Assembly (NCBI RefSeq): GCF_000022085.1
Contig: NC_011894.1
Location: forward strand, 62,001 to 126,000
Reading direction: 5' to 3'
Source of the DNA: Methylobacterium nodulans ORS 2060
GTDB taxonomy: Bacteria > Pseudomonadota > Alphaproteobacteria > Rhizobiales > Beijerinckiaceae
DNA: 64,000 bases
The notes under the pieces were generated by a model. The model did not search any database. It was not told the origin of the DNA and worked only from the letters and a program-made list of their open reading frames with translations. Made by a program: the position numbers and the translations under genes. This document shows, piece after piece, positions 9,202 through 17,281 of this stretch (position 1 is its first letter; every line of letters begins with the position of its first letter).

Positions 9202-9239
9202 GGGACGATCCGTTCTCACTGGCACTTCTTGCGGATTCC

Positions 9240-10115
9240 ATGACCGCCATCCAGATCCTCATCGACGGCTTTGCCATCTCGGCGCTCTATGCGCTCGGCG
9301 CCACCGGCTTCACCCTGATCTTCGGCGTGTCCGGCGTGCTCAACCTCTCCCACGGCGCGCTGATGGTGACGGCGGCGGTCGTCGCCTGGGCCGCATCGAG
9401 CGAACTCGGCCTCGGCTCCTATGCGGGGGCGGCGGTCGGGGTCGCGGTCTGCACGCTGCTCACGCTCGCCACCTACGGCATCGTCGTGAAGCCGATCGAC
9501 CGCTCGAAGGCGATCCCCGCCGAGGAGAAGGAGATCTTCATCCTCACCGGCACGCTCCTGTGGGGGATCATGATCCAGGAGTTCATCGCCTACCTGTTCA
9601 CCAGCAATGCCAAGACCGTGATGCCCATCGTCGAGGGCGTGGTCACGATCGCGGGCGTGCGCACCCCCTGGAACCAGATCTTCACGGCGGTGGTGTGCTG
9701 GGGAACCATCGCGTTGCTCTGGCTGCTCGTGAACCGCACCCGCACCGGCAAGGTGGTGCTCGCCGCCTCGATGAACCCGCGCGGCGTCACCCTGCTCGGC
9801 TTCGAACTGTCGAAGATCTATGTGGCGATCTGGCTGATCTACGGGGTGCTGGCCGGCATCGCGGGCGTGCTGCTCGGCCAGTTCCTCGGCGTCTCGTCCT
9901 ACAGCGTCGGGCCGCTCACCGCGAGCGCCTTCTCGATCGTGGTGCTCGGCGGGCTCGGCAGCGTCTCCGGTTCGCTCATCGCCGCCTACGTGGTCGGCTA
10001 CCTGGAGACCATAACCGCCTACCTGATCTCCCCGGCCTACCGCACCATCCCGGCGCTGCTGCTTCTGGTGGCGGTGATGTATGTGCGCCCGCAAGGCCTG
10101 CTCGGACGCCGCTGA
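9240..10115 (+). CDS. LivH-type ABC permease
   Basis: This 291-residue inner-membrane permease has about eight hydrophobic segments. Family features are ALYALGATGFTLIFGVSGVLNLSHG at the N-terminus, LLIMIQEF-like membrane segments, and the ATPase-contact region with LLGFELSKIYVAIWLIYG. The end reads VRPQGLLGRR, as in LivH proteins. It pairs with the LivM-type protein at 10137, from which it is separated by 21 bases. The ATG at 9240 follows the hairpin of the binding-protein gene. Confidence 0.9.
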   Translation: MTAIQILIDGFAISALYALGATGFTLIFGVSGVLNLSHGALMVTAAVVAWAASSELGLGSYAGAAVGVAVCTLLTLATYGIVVKPIDRSKAIPAEEKEIFILTGTLLWGIMIQEFIAYLFTSNAKTVMPIVEGVVTIAGVRTPWNQIFTAVVCWGTIALLWLLVNRTRTGKVVLAASMNPRGVTLLGFELSKIYVAIWLIYGVLAGIAGVLLGQFLGVSSYSVGPLTASAFSIVVLGGLGSVSGSLIAAYVVGYLETITAYLISPAYRTIPALLLLVAVMYVRPQGLLGRR

Positions 10116-10136
10116 GCTTTCACCCGCGAGGCCTTC

Positions 10137-11063
10137 ATGGTGCAGAAACTCCTCAACAGCCCGCTCTTCTGGCTCAGCCTGGTCGGGCTCGCCCTCGCCT
10201 CGGTGCTTCCGCTCTGGGTCTCGGGCTACGTCCTCGGCCTGCTCACCATCGCCTATTACTTCGGCGTGTTCTCGATGGCCTGGGACCTTCTGTTCGGCTT
10301 TGCCGGGGAGGTGAATTTCGGGCCGACCTTCCTGATCGGGCTCGGCGCCTACTCGGCCGGGATCCTCAATGGCCATGGCGTCTCGATCCCGCTCTGCCTC
10401 GCGGCCGGCGCCGTCGCGGCGGTGATCGGCGGCCTCGTGCTCGCGCTCCCGGCCTTGCGCGTGCGCGGACCCTATTTCGGGCTCACGACGGTCGTGGCGG
10501 TGCTGATCCTGCAGAACTTCATCGTGGTCTTCGCCGAGACCACGGGCGGCGAGATCGGCCTCACGGTGCCGGACGTCATCAGCGTCGACGCCGCCACGAA
10601 TTACTGGATCGCCCTCGGCTTCATGACCGTGAGCGGGCTGATCCTGTTCGCGATCGCCGCCTCGCCGGTCGGGCTGATCCTCCAGGCGAGCGGACAGGAT
10701 CCGGTCGAGGCCGGTGCGCTCGGCTTCAACGTCGCCAAGCACAAGCTCGCGGCCTTCTGCGTCAGCGCCTTCTTCTCCGGTCTCGCCGGTGCGCTCCTCG
10801 TCTTCTACATGGGGACGGCCTCGGTCGGGACGCTCGTCGACGTCTCGGTCGGCGTTCAGGTCATCATCGGCGCGGTGCTGGGCGGCCGGCGCACCATCCT
10901 GGGCGGGGTGCTCGGTGCGGTCTTCCTGATCGCGGCGGGCGAGCTCTTGCGGCCGCTCGGCTCGCTCTCGACCTTCGTGGTCTCGGCGGCGGCCCTCGCC
11001 GTGATCCTGTTCGTTCCCGCGGGTCTCCTCGGGATCCTGACCCGCCAGGGGCAGCGGGCGTGA
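10137..11063 (+). CDS. LivM-type ABC permease
   Basis: A 308-residue permease with repeated hydrophobic helices. The LivM family stretch WDLLFGFAGEVNFGPTFLIGLGAY is clear, followed by VRGPYFGLTTVVAVLILQNF and the ATPase-contact loop around DPVEAGALGFNVAKHKLAAF. The last part, VGVQVIIGAVLGGRRTILG, is also typical. With the LivH protein it forms the membrane channel of the importer. It ends 20 bases before the fused ATPase gene. Confidence 0.9.
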   Translation: MVQKLLNSPLFWLSLVGLALASVLPLWVSGYVLGLLTIAYYFGVFSMAWDLLFGFAGEVNFGPTFLIGLGAYSAGILNGHGVSIPLCLAAGAVAAVIGGLVLALPALRVRGPYFGLTTVVAVLILQNFIVVFAETTGGEIGLTVPDVISVDAATNYWIALGFMTVSGLILFAIAASPVGLILQASGQDPVEAGALGFNVAKHKLAAFCVSAFFSGLAGALLVFYMGTASVGTLVDVSVGVQVIIGAVLGGRRTILGGVLGAVFLIAAGELLRPLGSLSTFVVSAAALAVILFVPAGLLGILTRQGQRA

Positions 11064-11082
11064 GTTTCCGGCAGAGCGAGGT

Positions 11083-12597
11083 ATGGTCATGACAGCTGCC
11101 GTCCTGCCGATCCCCCCGCGGCCCGCACCGATGGCGGGCCGCCCCCTTCTCGCCGTGGAGGGCCTGCAGAAGCGCTACGGCGGGCTCGTCGCGGTCAAGT
11201 CGATCGGCTTCACGGTCGCGCCCGGCGAGATCCTGGGCCTGATCGGGCCGAACGGCTCGGGCAAGTCGACCGTGATGAAGCTCATCATGGGGCTCGAGCG
11301 GCCGAATGCCGGCAGCGTGAAGCTCGACGGGGTCGAGATCGCCGGCTGGCCCTCGCACCGGGTCGCGCGGGCCGGGATCGGCCTCGTCTTCCAGCATTCC
11401 CGGCCGCTGCATCGCCAGACCGTGCTGGAGAACATCAAGCTCGCGCTCCTGCCCGACAACCTGCTGCGGCTCTTCGCCGATCCGCACGTCGAGGAACGGG
11501 CGCGCGCCATCGCGGAGCGCGTGGGCCTCGGCGCCGTGATGGACCGGCGGCCCGCGACCCTGCCCTTCGCGGATCTGCGCCGGATGGAGCTCGCCAAGGC
11601 GATCGCCCGCGACCCCAAGGTGGTGCTGGTCGACGAGCCCTTCGCGGGTCTGACGCAAGCCGAGGTCGCCGATTTCTCGCAACTGATCCGGGGCTTCCGG
11701 GACGAGGGCAAGGCCGTGCTCCTCGTCGACCACAACGTGAAGAGCGTCGCGGCGCTCGTCGACCGGGTCTTCGCCATGTATCTCGGCGAGCGGGTAGCCG
11801 AGGGCTCCGCCACGGAGGTGATGCGCAACGAAACCGTGCGGCGCGTCTATCTCGGCGGCAGCATCGAGACCGCCGCGCGCCCGGAATCCTCCTTCTCGGG
11901 CGAGTCGCTCCTGGGAATCGACAATCTGAACGTGCTCTACGGCAAGGCCCAGGCGCTGCAGGGGGTGAGCCTGCATGTGCACGAGGGCGAGTTCGTCTCC
12001 GTGGTGGGACTGAACGGGGCGGGCAAGACGACGCTCTTCAACGCCGTCTCGGGGCTCGTGCCCTACACGGGCACGATCACCTATGGCGGCGAAACCCTCG
12101 CGCGCCGCAGCCCGGCCTCGATCGCCCGGTCCGGCATCGTGCAGGTGCCCGAGAGCCGCGAGCTGTTCGGAGAGATGAGCGTGCGCGAGAATCTCGATCT
12201 CGGCGGCCAGCACCTGCCGAAGGCCGAGGCCGCCCGCCAGCTCGACTGGCTGCTCGACCTCTTCCCGATCCTGCGCAGCCGCAGCGGCCAGATGGCCCGC
12301 ACGCTCTCGGGCGGGGAGCAGCAGATGCTGACGATCGCCCGCGCGCTGATGATGCGCCCGCGCCTCCTCATCCTCGACGAGCCGACGCTCGGGCTCGCAC
12401 CGGTCATCCTCGAACAGCTCTCGAAGGCGATGGAGCGGCTGCGCCAGACCACGCCGATCACCGTGCTGCTCGGCGAGCAGAACGTCACCTTCGCCCTGCC
12501 CCACGCCGACCGCGTCTACGTGCTGGAGCATGCCCGCATCGTCTGGGAGGGCACGCCCGACCGCTTCGCCGCTGAAGCCGGCACCGGCTATCTCTGA
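11083..12597 (+). CDS. Fused LivG-LivF double ATPase of the ABC importer
   Basis: The 504-residue protein joins two ABC ATPase domains that are usually separate LivG and LivF subunits. Domain 1 (about residues 22-245) has Walker A GPNGSGKST, FQHSRPLHRQTVLEN and Walker B VVLVDEPFAGL, but its signature region reads LPFADLRRMELAKAI, without the LSGGQ or S/PYG(D/E)Q consensus. Domain 2 (about 280-500) has GLNGAGKTT, a normal LSGGEQQMLTIARAL and LLILDEPTLGLAP. The linker lies near residues 250-275. The start is ATG 11083 or, six bases on, 11089. It completes the operon; one of the two nucleotide sites may be weak. Confidence 0.9.
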   Translation: MVMTAAVLPIPPRPAPMAGRPLLAVEGLQKRYGGLVAVKSIGFTVAPGEILGLIGPNGSGKSTVMKLIMGLERPNAGSVKLDGVEIAGWPSHRVARAGIGLVFQHSRPLHRQTVLENIKLALLPDNLLRLFADPHVEERARAIAERVGLGAVMDRRPATLPFADLRRMELAKAIARDPKVVLVDEPFAGLTQAEVADFSQLIRGFRDEGKAVLLVDHNVKSVAALVDRVFAMYLGERVAEGSATEVMRNETVRRVYLGGSIETAARPESSFSGESLLGIDNLNVLYGKAQALQGVSLHVHEGEFVSVVGLNGAGKTTLFNAVSGLVPYTGTITYGGETLARRSPASIARSGIVQVPESRELFGEMSVRENLDLGGQHLPKAEAARQLDWLLDLFPILRSRSGQMARTLSGGEQQMLTIARALMMRPRLLILDEPTLGLAPVILEQLSKAMERLRQTTPITVLLGEQNVTFALPHADRVYVLEHARIVWEGTPDRFAAEAGTGYL

Positions 12598-13038
12598 CCC
12601 CGGGACGCGCCCCGTCTCGCCGTTCGAGACGGTCGGTCCGGCATGGGACCGATCGGATCGAGCCCGACGCGATGCGGCTCGGAGGTCCATGCCGTCAGAT
12701 GGCCTCGACGGCGTTGAGCCCGCGAGGGCCCTGTCGCTGCTACGCTGCGGTGGAACCGTACTCGTCACCCCGGCGCTGAGACTTGAGAGGTATTCGCATG
12801 CGCTCCGCCTTGCGTTGCGCAAGGATGCAATCCAGCTCTCGCAGCACCCGGCATTTCACGAGCGCTCTGACAGACGGCTTCATCATGGCCCCTTGTGCAC
12901 CGGCTCTATTGCAGAAGCTGCGTGGCCGGTGTCTCCAAGAGCCATTCTATAAGGAGCCGGCAAGCCTCGCTACGGATCTCCCTGGCACAGAGTGACACAT
13001 GCTCGCCATGCCACTCTCGCTATGCCACTCTGCCCGGA
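12598..13038. other. Intergenic stretch, no gene supported
   Basis: 441 bases between the fused ATPase gene and the MucR-family gene, convergent. Short ORFs look like noise. A stretch at about 12703-12744, read on the minus strand, resembles the last dozen codons of a cold-shock protein, but a stop precedes it directly. A near repeat of ATGCCACTCT occurs at about 13009-13030. Confidence 0.4.
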
Positions 13039-13569
13039 TCAGCGGTCACTCCGTGCCTCCTTCGAGCGCCCGCGCCCCTTCTTCGTCCCGCCCGCCGCGG
13101 CCGCCGGGGCCTCGCTCTCGGCACGCCTTTCCATGGCGCGCCGCCGCAACTGTCCCAAGCCGAGGCTCTTGGCGAGTTCCGATCGCTGAGCCGCATAGTT
13201 CGGTGCCACCATCGGATAATCGTGCGGCAAGCCATACTTCTGACGGTACGCGTCAGGGCTCAGGCCGTTCTTGGTCAGGTGCCTCTTCATCGACTTGTAG
13301 GGCTTGCCGTCGATGAAACTGACGATGTGATCCGGAGTGATCGATTTCCGGATCTGCGCCGCCGTCAGCTTGGGAATCTCCTCGGCGGCAGGCGCAGAGG
13401 ACTTGCCAAGCTCGCCAAGCGTCCGGCTGACCATCGCGATCAGGTCCGGTAATTCGGCTGGAGGCACGACGTTGTTCGACACGTACGCGGAAACAATGCC
13501 GGCGACCAGTTCGATGGTCTCCGCCCCGGGTCCTGGGGTGACAGTGCCTGCCTCTTCGTCCATGGACAT
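13039..13569 (-). CDS. MucR/Ros-family transcriptional regulator
   Basis: This protein of about 176 residues matches MucR regulators along its length: ELVAGIVSAYVSNN with PPAELPDLI, then KLTAAQIRKSITPDHIVSFIDGK, SMKRHLTKNGLSPDAYR and YPMVAPNYAAQRSELAKSLG. The C-terminus is a basic low-complexity tail. In Ros the zinc site is Cys2His2; here both cysteines are replaced (S-F-I-D) and only part of the histidine pair is left, so zinc is probably not bound, as in some rhizobial relatives. The start is ATG 13569 or 13563, behind GGAG; a longer frame to 13662 lacks the family sequence. It should be a global regulator of surface or symbiotic traits in this group. Confidence 0.85.
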   Translation of the reverse strand: MSMDEEAGTVTPGPGAETIELVAGIVSAYVSNNVVPPAELPDLIAMVSRTLGELGKSSAPAAEEIPKLTAAQIRKSITPDHIVSFIDGKPYKSMKRHLTKNGLSPDAYRQKYGLPHDYPMVAPNYAAQRSELAKSLGLGQLRRRAMERRAESEAPAAAAGGTKKGRGRSKEARSDR

Positions 13570-13751
13570 GCTCTCCGTAAATGAGGCAGGTTTTGTAGTG
13601 ATTACGATCATGGTCAATGCGACCATGTGATAACCCACAGATGAAATTTTGATTTCCTGCAAATTAAGGTTGTAATCCGTGCCCTACGGGACAATCTGAT
13701 GGGCCGCTCTGCCACGGCCTCTCTCTTCTGCTGGCACAGCCGGTGGCGAAC

Positions 13752-13894
13752 CGATCCCAACGGCCCGGGCTGCTGACGCAGCGGGCGCCGACGCACGGGA
13801 CCGTTGGCCCATCTCGGATTTTCGACGCCAAGCCACAGGCTTGCCGAAAATCCGAGACCGGTACCAACGGTCATTTTCAAGGCCGGTTGGTATC
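13752..13894. repeat. Dispersed MITE-like palindromic repeat, copy B
   Basis: Inverted relative to copy A at 577-719. The shared features are a central GCC-AAGCC..GGCTTGG palindrome, the flanking pair cggattttcg / cgaaaatccg (in place of cgaattgtcg / cgacaattcg in A), CTGCGTCAGCAGCC, and ends related to GGATACCAACGGCC. Base changes between the copies keep the stem pairs. Its right end overlaps the stop codon of the UPF0114 gene. Confidence 0.75.
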
Positions 13895-14396
13895 ACTTGT
13901 CATGATGACCAGCCACCACGCGGTCGGTGAGGGCCATCAGCAGCCCGGACACGACGAAGACCATGTGGATCCCGACCAGCCACATCAGGTCACGGTCGAC
14001 GTTGTTCTTGACGTCCATGAACGACTTGAGCAGCTGAATGGCGGAGATGGCCACGATGGACGACATCAGCTTGAGCTTGAGTCCCGTGAAGTCGATCGTG
14101 CCCATCCACTCGGGCCAGTCCTTGTGGTCGGTATGGTCGAATTTCGAGACGAAGTTCTCGTAACCTGAGAACATCACGATGATCAGCAGTGAAGCCGTGA
14201 ACGACAGATCCACGAGCGTCAGCACGCCGAGAATGGTCTGGGCCTCGGCGGCTTCCCAGGCGTGCAATGCGAAGTGCAGCAACTCCTGTGCCAGCTTGAT
14301 CAGCAACACAACCAGTCCGATCATCAGCGCCACGTAGAACGGCGCCAGCAGCCAGCGTGAGGCAAACAGCGTCCGCTCGAAGATCCGCTCCAACAT
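13893..14396 (-). CDS. UPF0114 (YqhA-like) inner-membrane protein
   Basis: A 167-residue protein with three or four transmembrane helices: WLLAPFYVALMIGLVVLLIK, TLVDLSFTASLLIIVMFSGY, SSIVAISAIQLLKSF and WLVGIHMVFVVSGLLMAL. Family marks are the LDLSFTASLLIIV-like helix followed by GYENFVSKFD and GTIDFTGLKLKLMSSIVAISAIQLL. The ATG at 14396 follows a GGGAGAG ribosome site; longer in-frame extensions cross the palindromic region and are rejected. The function of this conserved family is unknown. Confidence 0.88.
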   Translation of the reverse strand: MLERIFERTLFASRWLLAPFYVALMIGLVVLLIKLAQELLHFALHAWEAAEAQTILGVLTLVDLSFTASLLIIVMFSGYENFVSKFDHTDHKDWPEWMGTIDFTGLKLKLMSSIVAISAIQLLKSFMDVKNNVDRDLMWLVGIHMVFVVSGLLMALTDRVVAGHHDK

Positions 14397-14578
14397 CCGT
14401 CTCGCTCTCCCTGCAGCCTTGGCCGGACCGCTCCTATGAGCGAGATTGCCGGCCAAGGCGAGGGGTGGGCCGGGGCGCCCCCCGCCCCCAGGGCACCGGT
14501 GCTCGACGACCTGTTCTCGTCGGCGCCGGCTGCCCGGCCCTGTTCGGAACAGGGGATACCCCCGCGGGGTTTCCCAGA

Positions 14579-14608
14579 TCACATCCGGGCGCATGCGCCC
14601 GGATGTGA
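14579..14608. repeat. Perfect 30-base palindrome
   Basis: The half-site TCACATCCGGGCGCA is followed directly by its exact complement, with no loop. Outer arms CCCAGAT (14573-14579) and ATCTGGG (14616-14622) extend the symmetry. It lies between the divergent UPF0114 gene and the small ORF at 14656, where it could be an operator for a dimeric regulator or a cruciform. Confidence 0.7.
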
Positions 14609-14655
14609 CAGTGCAATCTGGGTGCAGGATGCACCTCCCCGGTTTGGAAGTGCGT

Positions 14656-14862
14656 ATGATCAACGCAGCAGATGCGCTCTCCAGGGCGCAACGCGCAGAA
14701 TACGCCGCGAAAGGGCGGTCGGACCTCGACCGGCGGCTGGCCCGGCTGAGCCCGGACGAGCGGAATGCCTTCTGGAAGGCGGTCAACGTCTCCTATGCGT
14801 CGGCACTGTTGCCCGCTCCGGATCTGATGACCGGGAGACCTGCGGATGCCGCGGCCCTATGA
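14656..14862 (+). CDS. Small hypothetical protein (68 residues)
   Basis: This small, charged helical protein begins MINAADALSRAQRAEYAAKG and includes LDRRLARLSPDERNAFW. The composition (Ala, Arg, Glu, Asp) looks like a real soluble alpha-helical protein and the stop overlaps the start of the next small ORF by 17 bases, which suggests a two-gene unit. No family is recognised. The palindrome at 14579-14608 lies upstream and may control it. Confidence 0.5.
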   Translation: MINAADALSRAQRAEYAAKGRSDLDRRLARLSPDERNAFWKAVNVSYASALLPAPDLMTGRPADAAAL

Positions 14863-15127
14863 ACCTCATGCGGATGCCATCCGCACCGCGCACGCCATCG
14901 TCGACGACTTAGGCCATAAGCTCGCCTTCGCCGCGCGCGGTGCCGACCCGGCCGAAATCGAGAATGCGCGCCATGATCTCGTGGTCAGGATCGCGCAGGC
15001 GATCACCGATGCCGAGCAGGCGGCCATCGAACGCGCACAGGATTGTCCGAGGCCGGACTCCGGTCCTGGGAGCGGAATGGGTGACCCGTATCAGCTGTTC
15101 CTCAGGTTGCCGTCCGGTCCTCCATGA
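14846..15127 (+). CDS. Small hypothetical protein (93 residues)
   Basis: The ORF overlaps the end of the previous small gene. Its first 65 residues are helical and charged (MPRPYEPHADAIRTAHAIVD, then IENARHDLVVRIAQAITDAE), while the last 25 are rich in Pro, Gly and Ser and may be poorly structured. No family is recognised. It ends shortly before a convergent acetyltransferase gene. Confidence 0.45.
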   Translation: MPRPYEPHADAIRTAHAIVDDLGHKLAFAARGADPAEIENARHDLVVRIAQAITDAEQAAIERAQDCPRPDSGPGSGMGDPYQLFLRLPSGPP

Positions 15128-15202
15128 GGGCCTTGCGCGTGCCGGCGCGTCGGTCGAGGCGCTGCGACGTTGCCGCCTGCGCGGCCCGCACCCATCGACC
15201 GG

Positions 15203-15832
15203 TCAACGATCCCATGTCTCGCAGAAGCGGCCGATATCGTCCGACTGGAAATCACGGATGTGCTCCATGATTCGGGAGAACGGCCAATCCCACCAGGCGA
15301 TGCGCTGCAAGCGCTCCGCAATATCGGGTGGGAAGCGTTCCCGAATCCGGCGCGCCGGAACGCCGGCGACGACCGCATAGGGCGCGACATCCCTGGTCAC
15401 CACCGCGCCGGCGGCCAAAACCGCGCCGGTGCCGACCCGGACCCCCGGCAGCACGATCACCCCATGCCCGATCCAGACGTCATGGCCGATATGAACCCGG
15501 TCTTCGCGGCGGCGGAGGAAGAAGGCGTGGTCGCGCTTGGCGCCCGCATCGTAGTATTCCGGGCAATAGGTGAACCGATGCAGCGAGGGACGCTCGATCG
15601 GATGATTGGGAGCGCCGATGCGCACATGCGCGGCGATGGCGCAGAATTTGCCGATCTCGGCATCGGCGACGATCGAGTCGTGGCCGATATAGCTGTAATC
15701 GCCGATCGACGCATATTCGATCGAACAGCGGGCGAGAATCTCGCAGCAGGCCCCTAAGCTGGTCTCCCGAATGGACGTCGTCTCATCGACGATCGTCCGG
15801 GCGATCTTGGGTGCGCGCGTCGCGTCGTTCAT
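15203..15832 (-). CDS. Hexapeptide-repeat acetyltransferase of the phosphonate-associated type
   Basis: The 209-residue protein has a left-handed beta-helix fold: repeating I-G-x-x-x units ([21 protein letters not shown]), [13 protein letters not shown], the pair [16 protein letters not shown], then [19 protein letters not shown] and [19 protein letters not shown]. The C-terminal WWDWPFSRI is shared with the acetyltransferase family found near phosphonate (phn) genes. No phn gene is visible here, so the substrate is uncertain. The ATG at 15832 overlaps the stop of a tiny ORF at 15829-15966. Confidence 0.82.
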   Translation of the reverse strand: MNDATRAPKIARTIVDETTSIRETSLGACCEILARCSIEYASIGDYSYIGHDSIVADAEIGKFCAIAAHVRIGAPNHPIERPSLHRFTYCPEYYDAGAKRDHAFFLRRREDRVHIGHDVWIGHGVIVLPGVRVGTGAVLAAGAVVTRDVAPYAVVAGVPARRIRERFPPDIAERLQRIAWWDWPFSRIMEHIRDFQSDDIGRFCETWDR

Positions 15833-15966
15833 GACACCAGGTTCCGTCGCCTGCGTTCCTGGTCGATATCCTCGACCGCCATGGCGCCGCCTGCGATGCG
15901 CCGGGTGAGCGCCGCCTCCATGAACCGACTGCCGAATGCCGTGATTTCATCGGCTTGCGGCCTCAT
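15829..15966 (-). CDS. Possible 45-residue ORF coupled to the acetyltransferase gene
   Basis: An ATG at 15966 opens a frame of 45 codons (begins [16 protein letters not shown], ends ERRRRNLVS) whose TGA overlaps the acetyltransferase ATG in an ATGA arrangement. This tight coupling argues for translation. No good ribosome site is seen and no family is recognised. It could be a leader peptide or a chance ORF. Confidence 0.4.
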   Translation of the reverse strand: MRPQADEITAFGSRFMEAALTRRIAGGAMAVEDIDQERRRRNLVS

Positions 15967-16351
15967 CGAGGGGGCGCTTCGTCTCGTTCGCGAGCGGCCG
16001 GAAACCGCGTAAGCGGCACCGGAACCCCCATTAGGACCGGTATTTGCAGCCCTTGTGACGGCCCGATGGCGTCGGGCGCCATCCGCAAGGTCCCATCAAT
16101 CGCCGGCTTCGGCGTTGCGGGCCTCCATGGTGGTCGAGGCGCTACGGTCGGCGCCCGGTCCTGGCCCGGGTGGCGGCGCCCGCCGGATAGCGCGTCGCGC
16201 AGACCCGGGCGGCCCCAGGATCCGCGACGGCGCCGACGGGCCGGCTCGCCCACCTGCGGCGGGCGAGCCGAGGACGGGCAATCAGGTGCGCAGGCTTACC
16301 GGATGCGGCCAGCGTTCACGAAGGATCACGGCCGGCGCGGCCATGATGCGC
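15967..16351. other. Intergenic stretch, no gene supported
   Basis: 385 bases between a small ORF and the receiver gene. Very G+C-rich; the ORFs crossing it in several frames have no recognisable content. Confidence 0.4.
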
Positions 16352-16738
16352 TCAGCTGTTGCGGGCTATGGCCTGCTCGGCAGCCACCAGCACGTCGAGC
16401 GCCCTCCACGGCTTCGGCATATAGGTCGCCGAGCGGGGCAAGTAATCGATCCGGTCGCCGGCCGCGCCGGAGGTCACCACCATCCGGATCCACGGCCACT
16501 TGAGCGCGATCATGCGCGCGAGGTCCACACCGTCGACGAGGTTGGGAAGGCGCACGTCGGCGAACACGAAGGCCACCTCGTCGGCGCGTTCCCGCAGGTA
16601 GTCCAGAGCCTCTTCGCCGCTCGCCGCCTCGACCACGCGCAGATCGGTCTCTTCGAGGAGGGCCGCAGCCAGGTCGCGCAGGTGGGGGTCGTCCTCGACC
16701 ACCAGGGCTATTCCGCGTGAAAAAATCGCCTGTCCCAT
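16352..16738 (-). CDS. Single-domain response regulator (receiver only)
   Basis: This 128-residue receiver domain has no output domain. The phosphoacceptor is Asp61 in VFADVRLPN; the acidic pair is VVEDD near residues 13-17, the threonine is in MVVTSGAAGD, and the lysine is in MPKPWRALD. The P-K-P-W loop is common in alphaproteobacterial receivers that follow hybrid or HWE kinases. No kinase is near. It may work as a phosphate sink or a partner of a distant kinase. Confidence 0.85.
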   Translation of the reverse strand: MGQAIFSRGIALVVEDDPHLRDLAAALLEETDLRVVEAASGEEALDYLRERADEVAFVFADVRLPNLVDGVDLARMIALKWPWIRMVVTSGAAGDRIDYLPRSATYMPKPWRALDVLVAAEQAIARNS

Positions 16739-17281
16739 CCCTCAGGTCCTCATGAATGTGACTGGTTATGGAAGCGGTCGCACTGGGACTTGTAACGACA
16801 TCATGTGGGGCAGGTTCAAGCGCTGCCATTATCCGATGAGATTTTTTTCCGATGATCGATGATGCGGTCGATGATCTACTACGAGCGCAATTGATTCGTG
16901 CGCCAGACAACCTTCTTCATCTACCAAGACCTGCCTGCAGGGAGGCACGCCTGCGACCGAGCCTGCGTCAGGGCTCGGCGGAAAGCTCTCGCGTTTCACG
17001 GATGCCGGCAGGCCGAGCCGTCCTCGGCCGCCGCAGGCTTCGGGCGGTCCACTGGTGAGACCCTCGACCCGTCCGCCCTCCCGTCCGCCCTCCCTTGGCG
17101 GATCAATCCGGCCTTCGCGCCCGGGGTCCGGGGTCCGCCGGCCGTGGCCCGCCCCGCGAGAATGGGGCCGGGGCATGCGGAGAGGGTCGGCCGGTGGGGC
17201 GGATTCGCCCATCGGCCGGCATCGGGCACCTCCCAAGAGCCGGACTCAAGAGTTCATGTTGGATAGCAGTACCTTGGTCGG
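16739..17281. other. Intergenic stretch, no gene supported
   Basis: 543 bases upstream of the receiver gene and downstream of the hydrolase gene. Short ORFs on both strands have no recognisable features. A repeated CGTCCGCCCTCC occurs at about 17069-17092. Confidence 0.4.

Noticed and set aside
12703..12744. Cold-shock protein remnant on the minus strand
   Set aside because: Only about a dozen codons resemble a CspA end and a stop precedes them; too short to support.
10864..12822. Long minus-strand ORF (652 residues)
   Set aside because: Antisense to the fused ATPase gene; no recognisable domain.
16852..17266. Plus-strand ORFs in the spacer after the receiver gene
   Set aside because: Overlapping frames with low complexity; no start signal.
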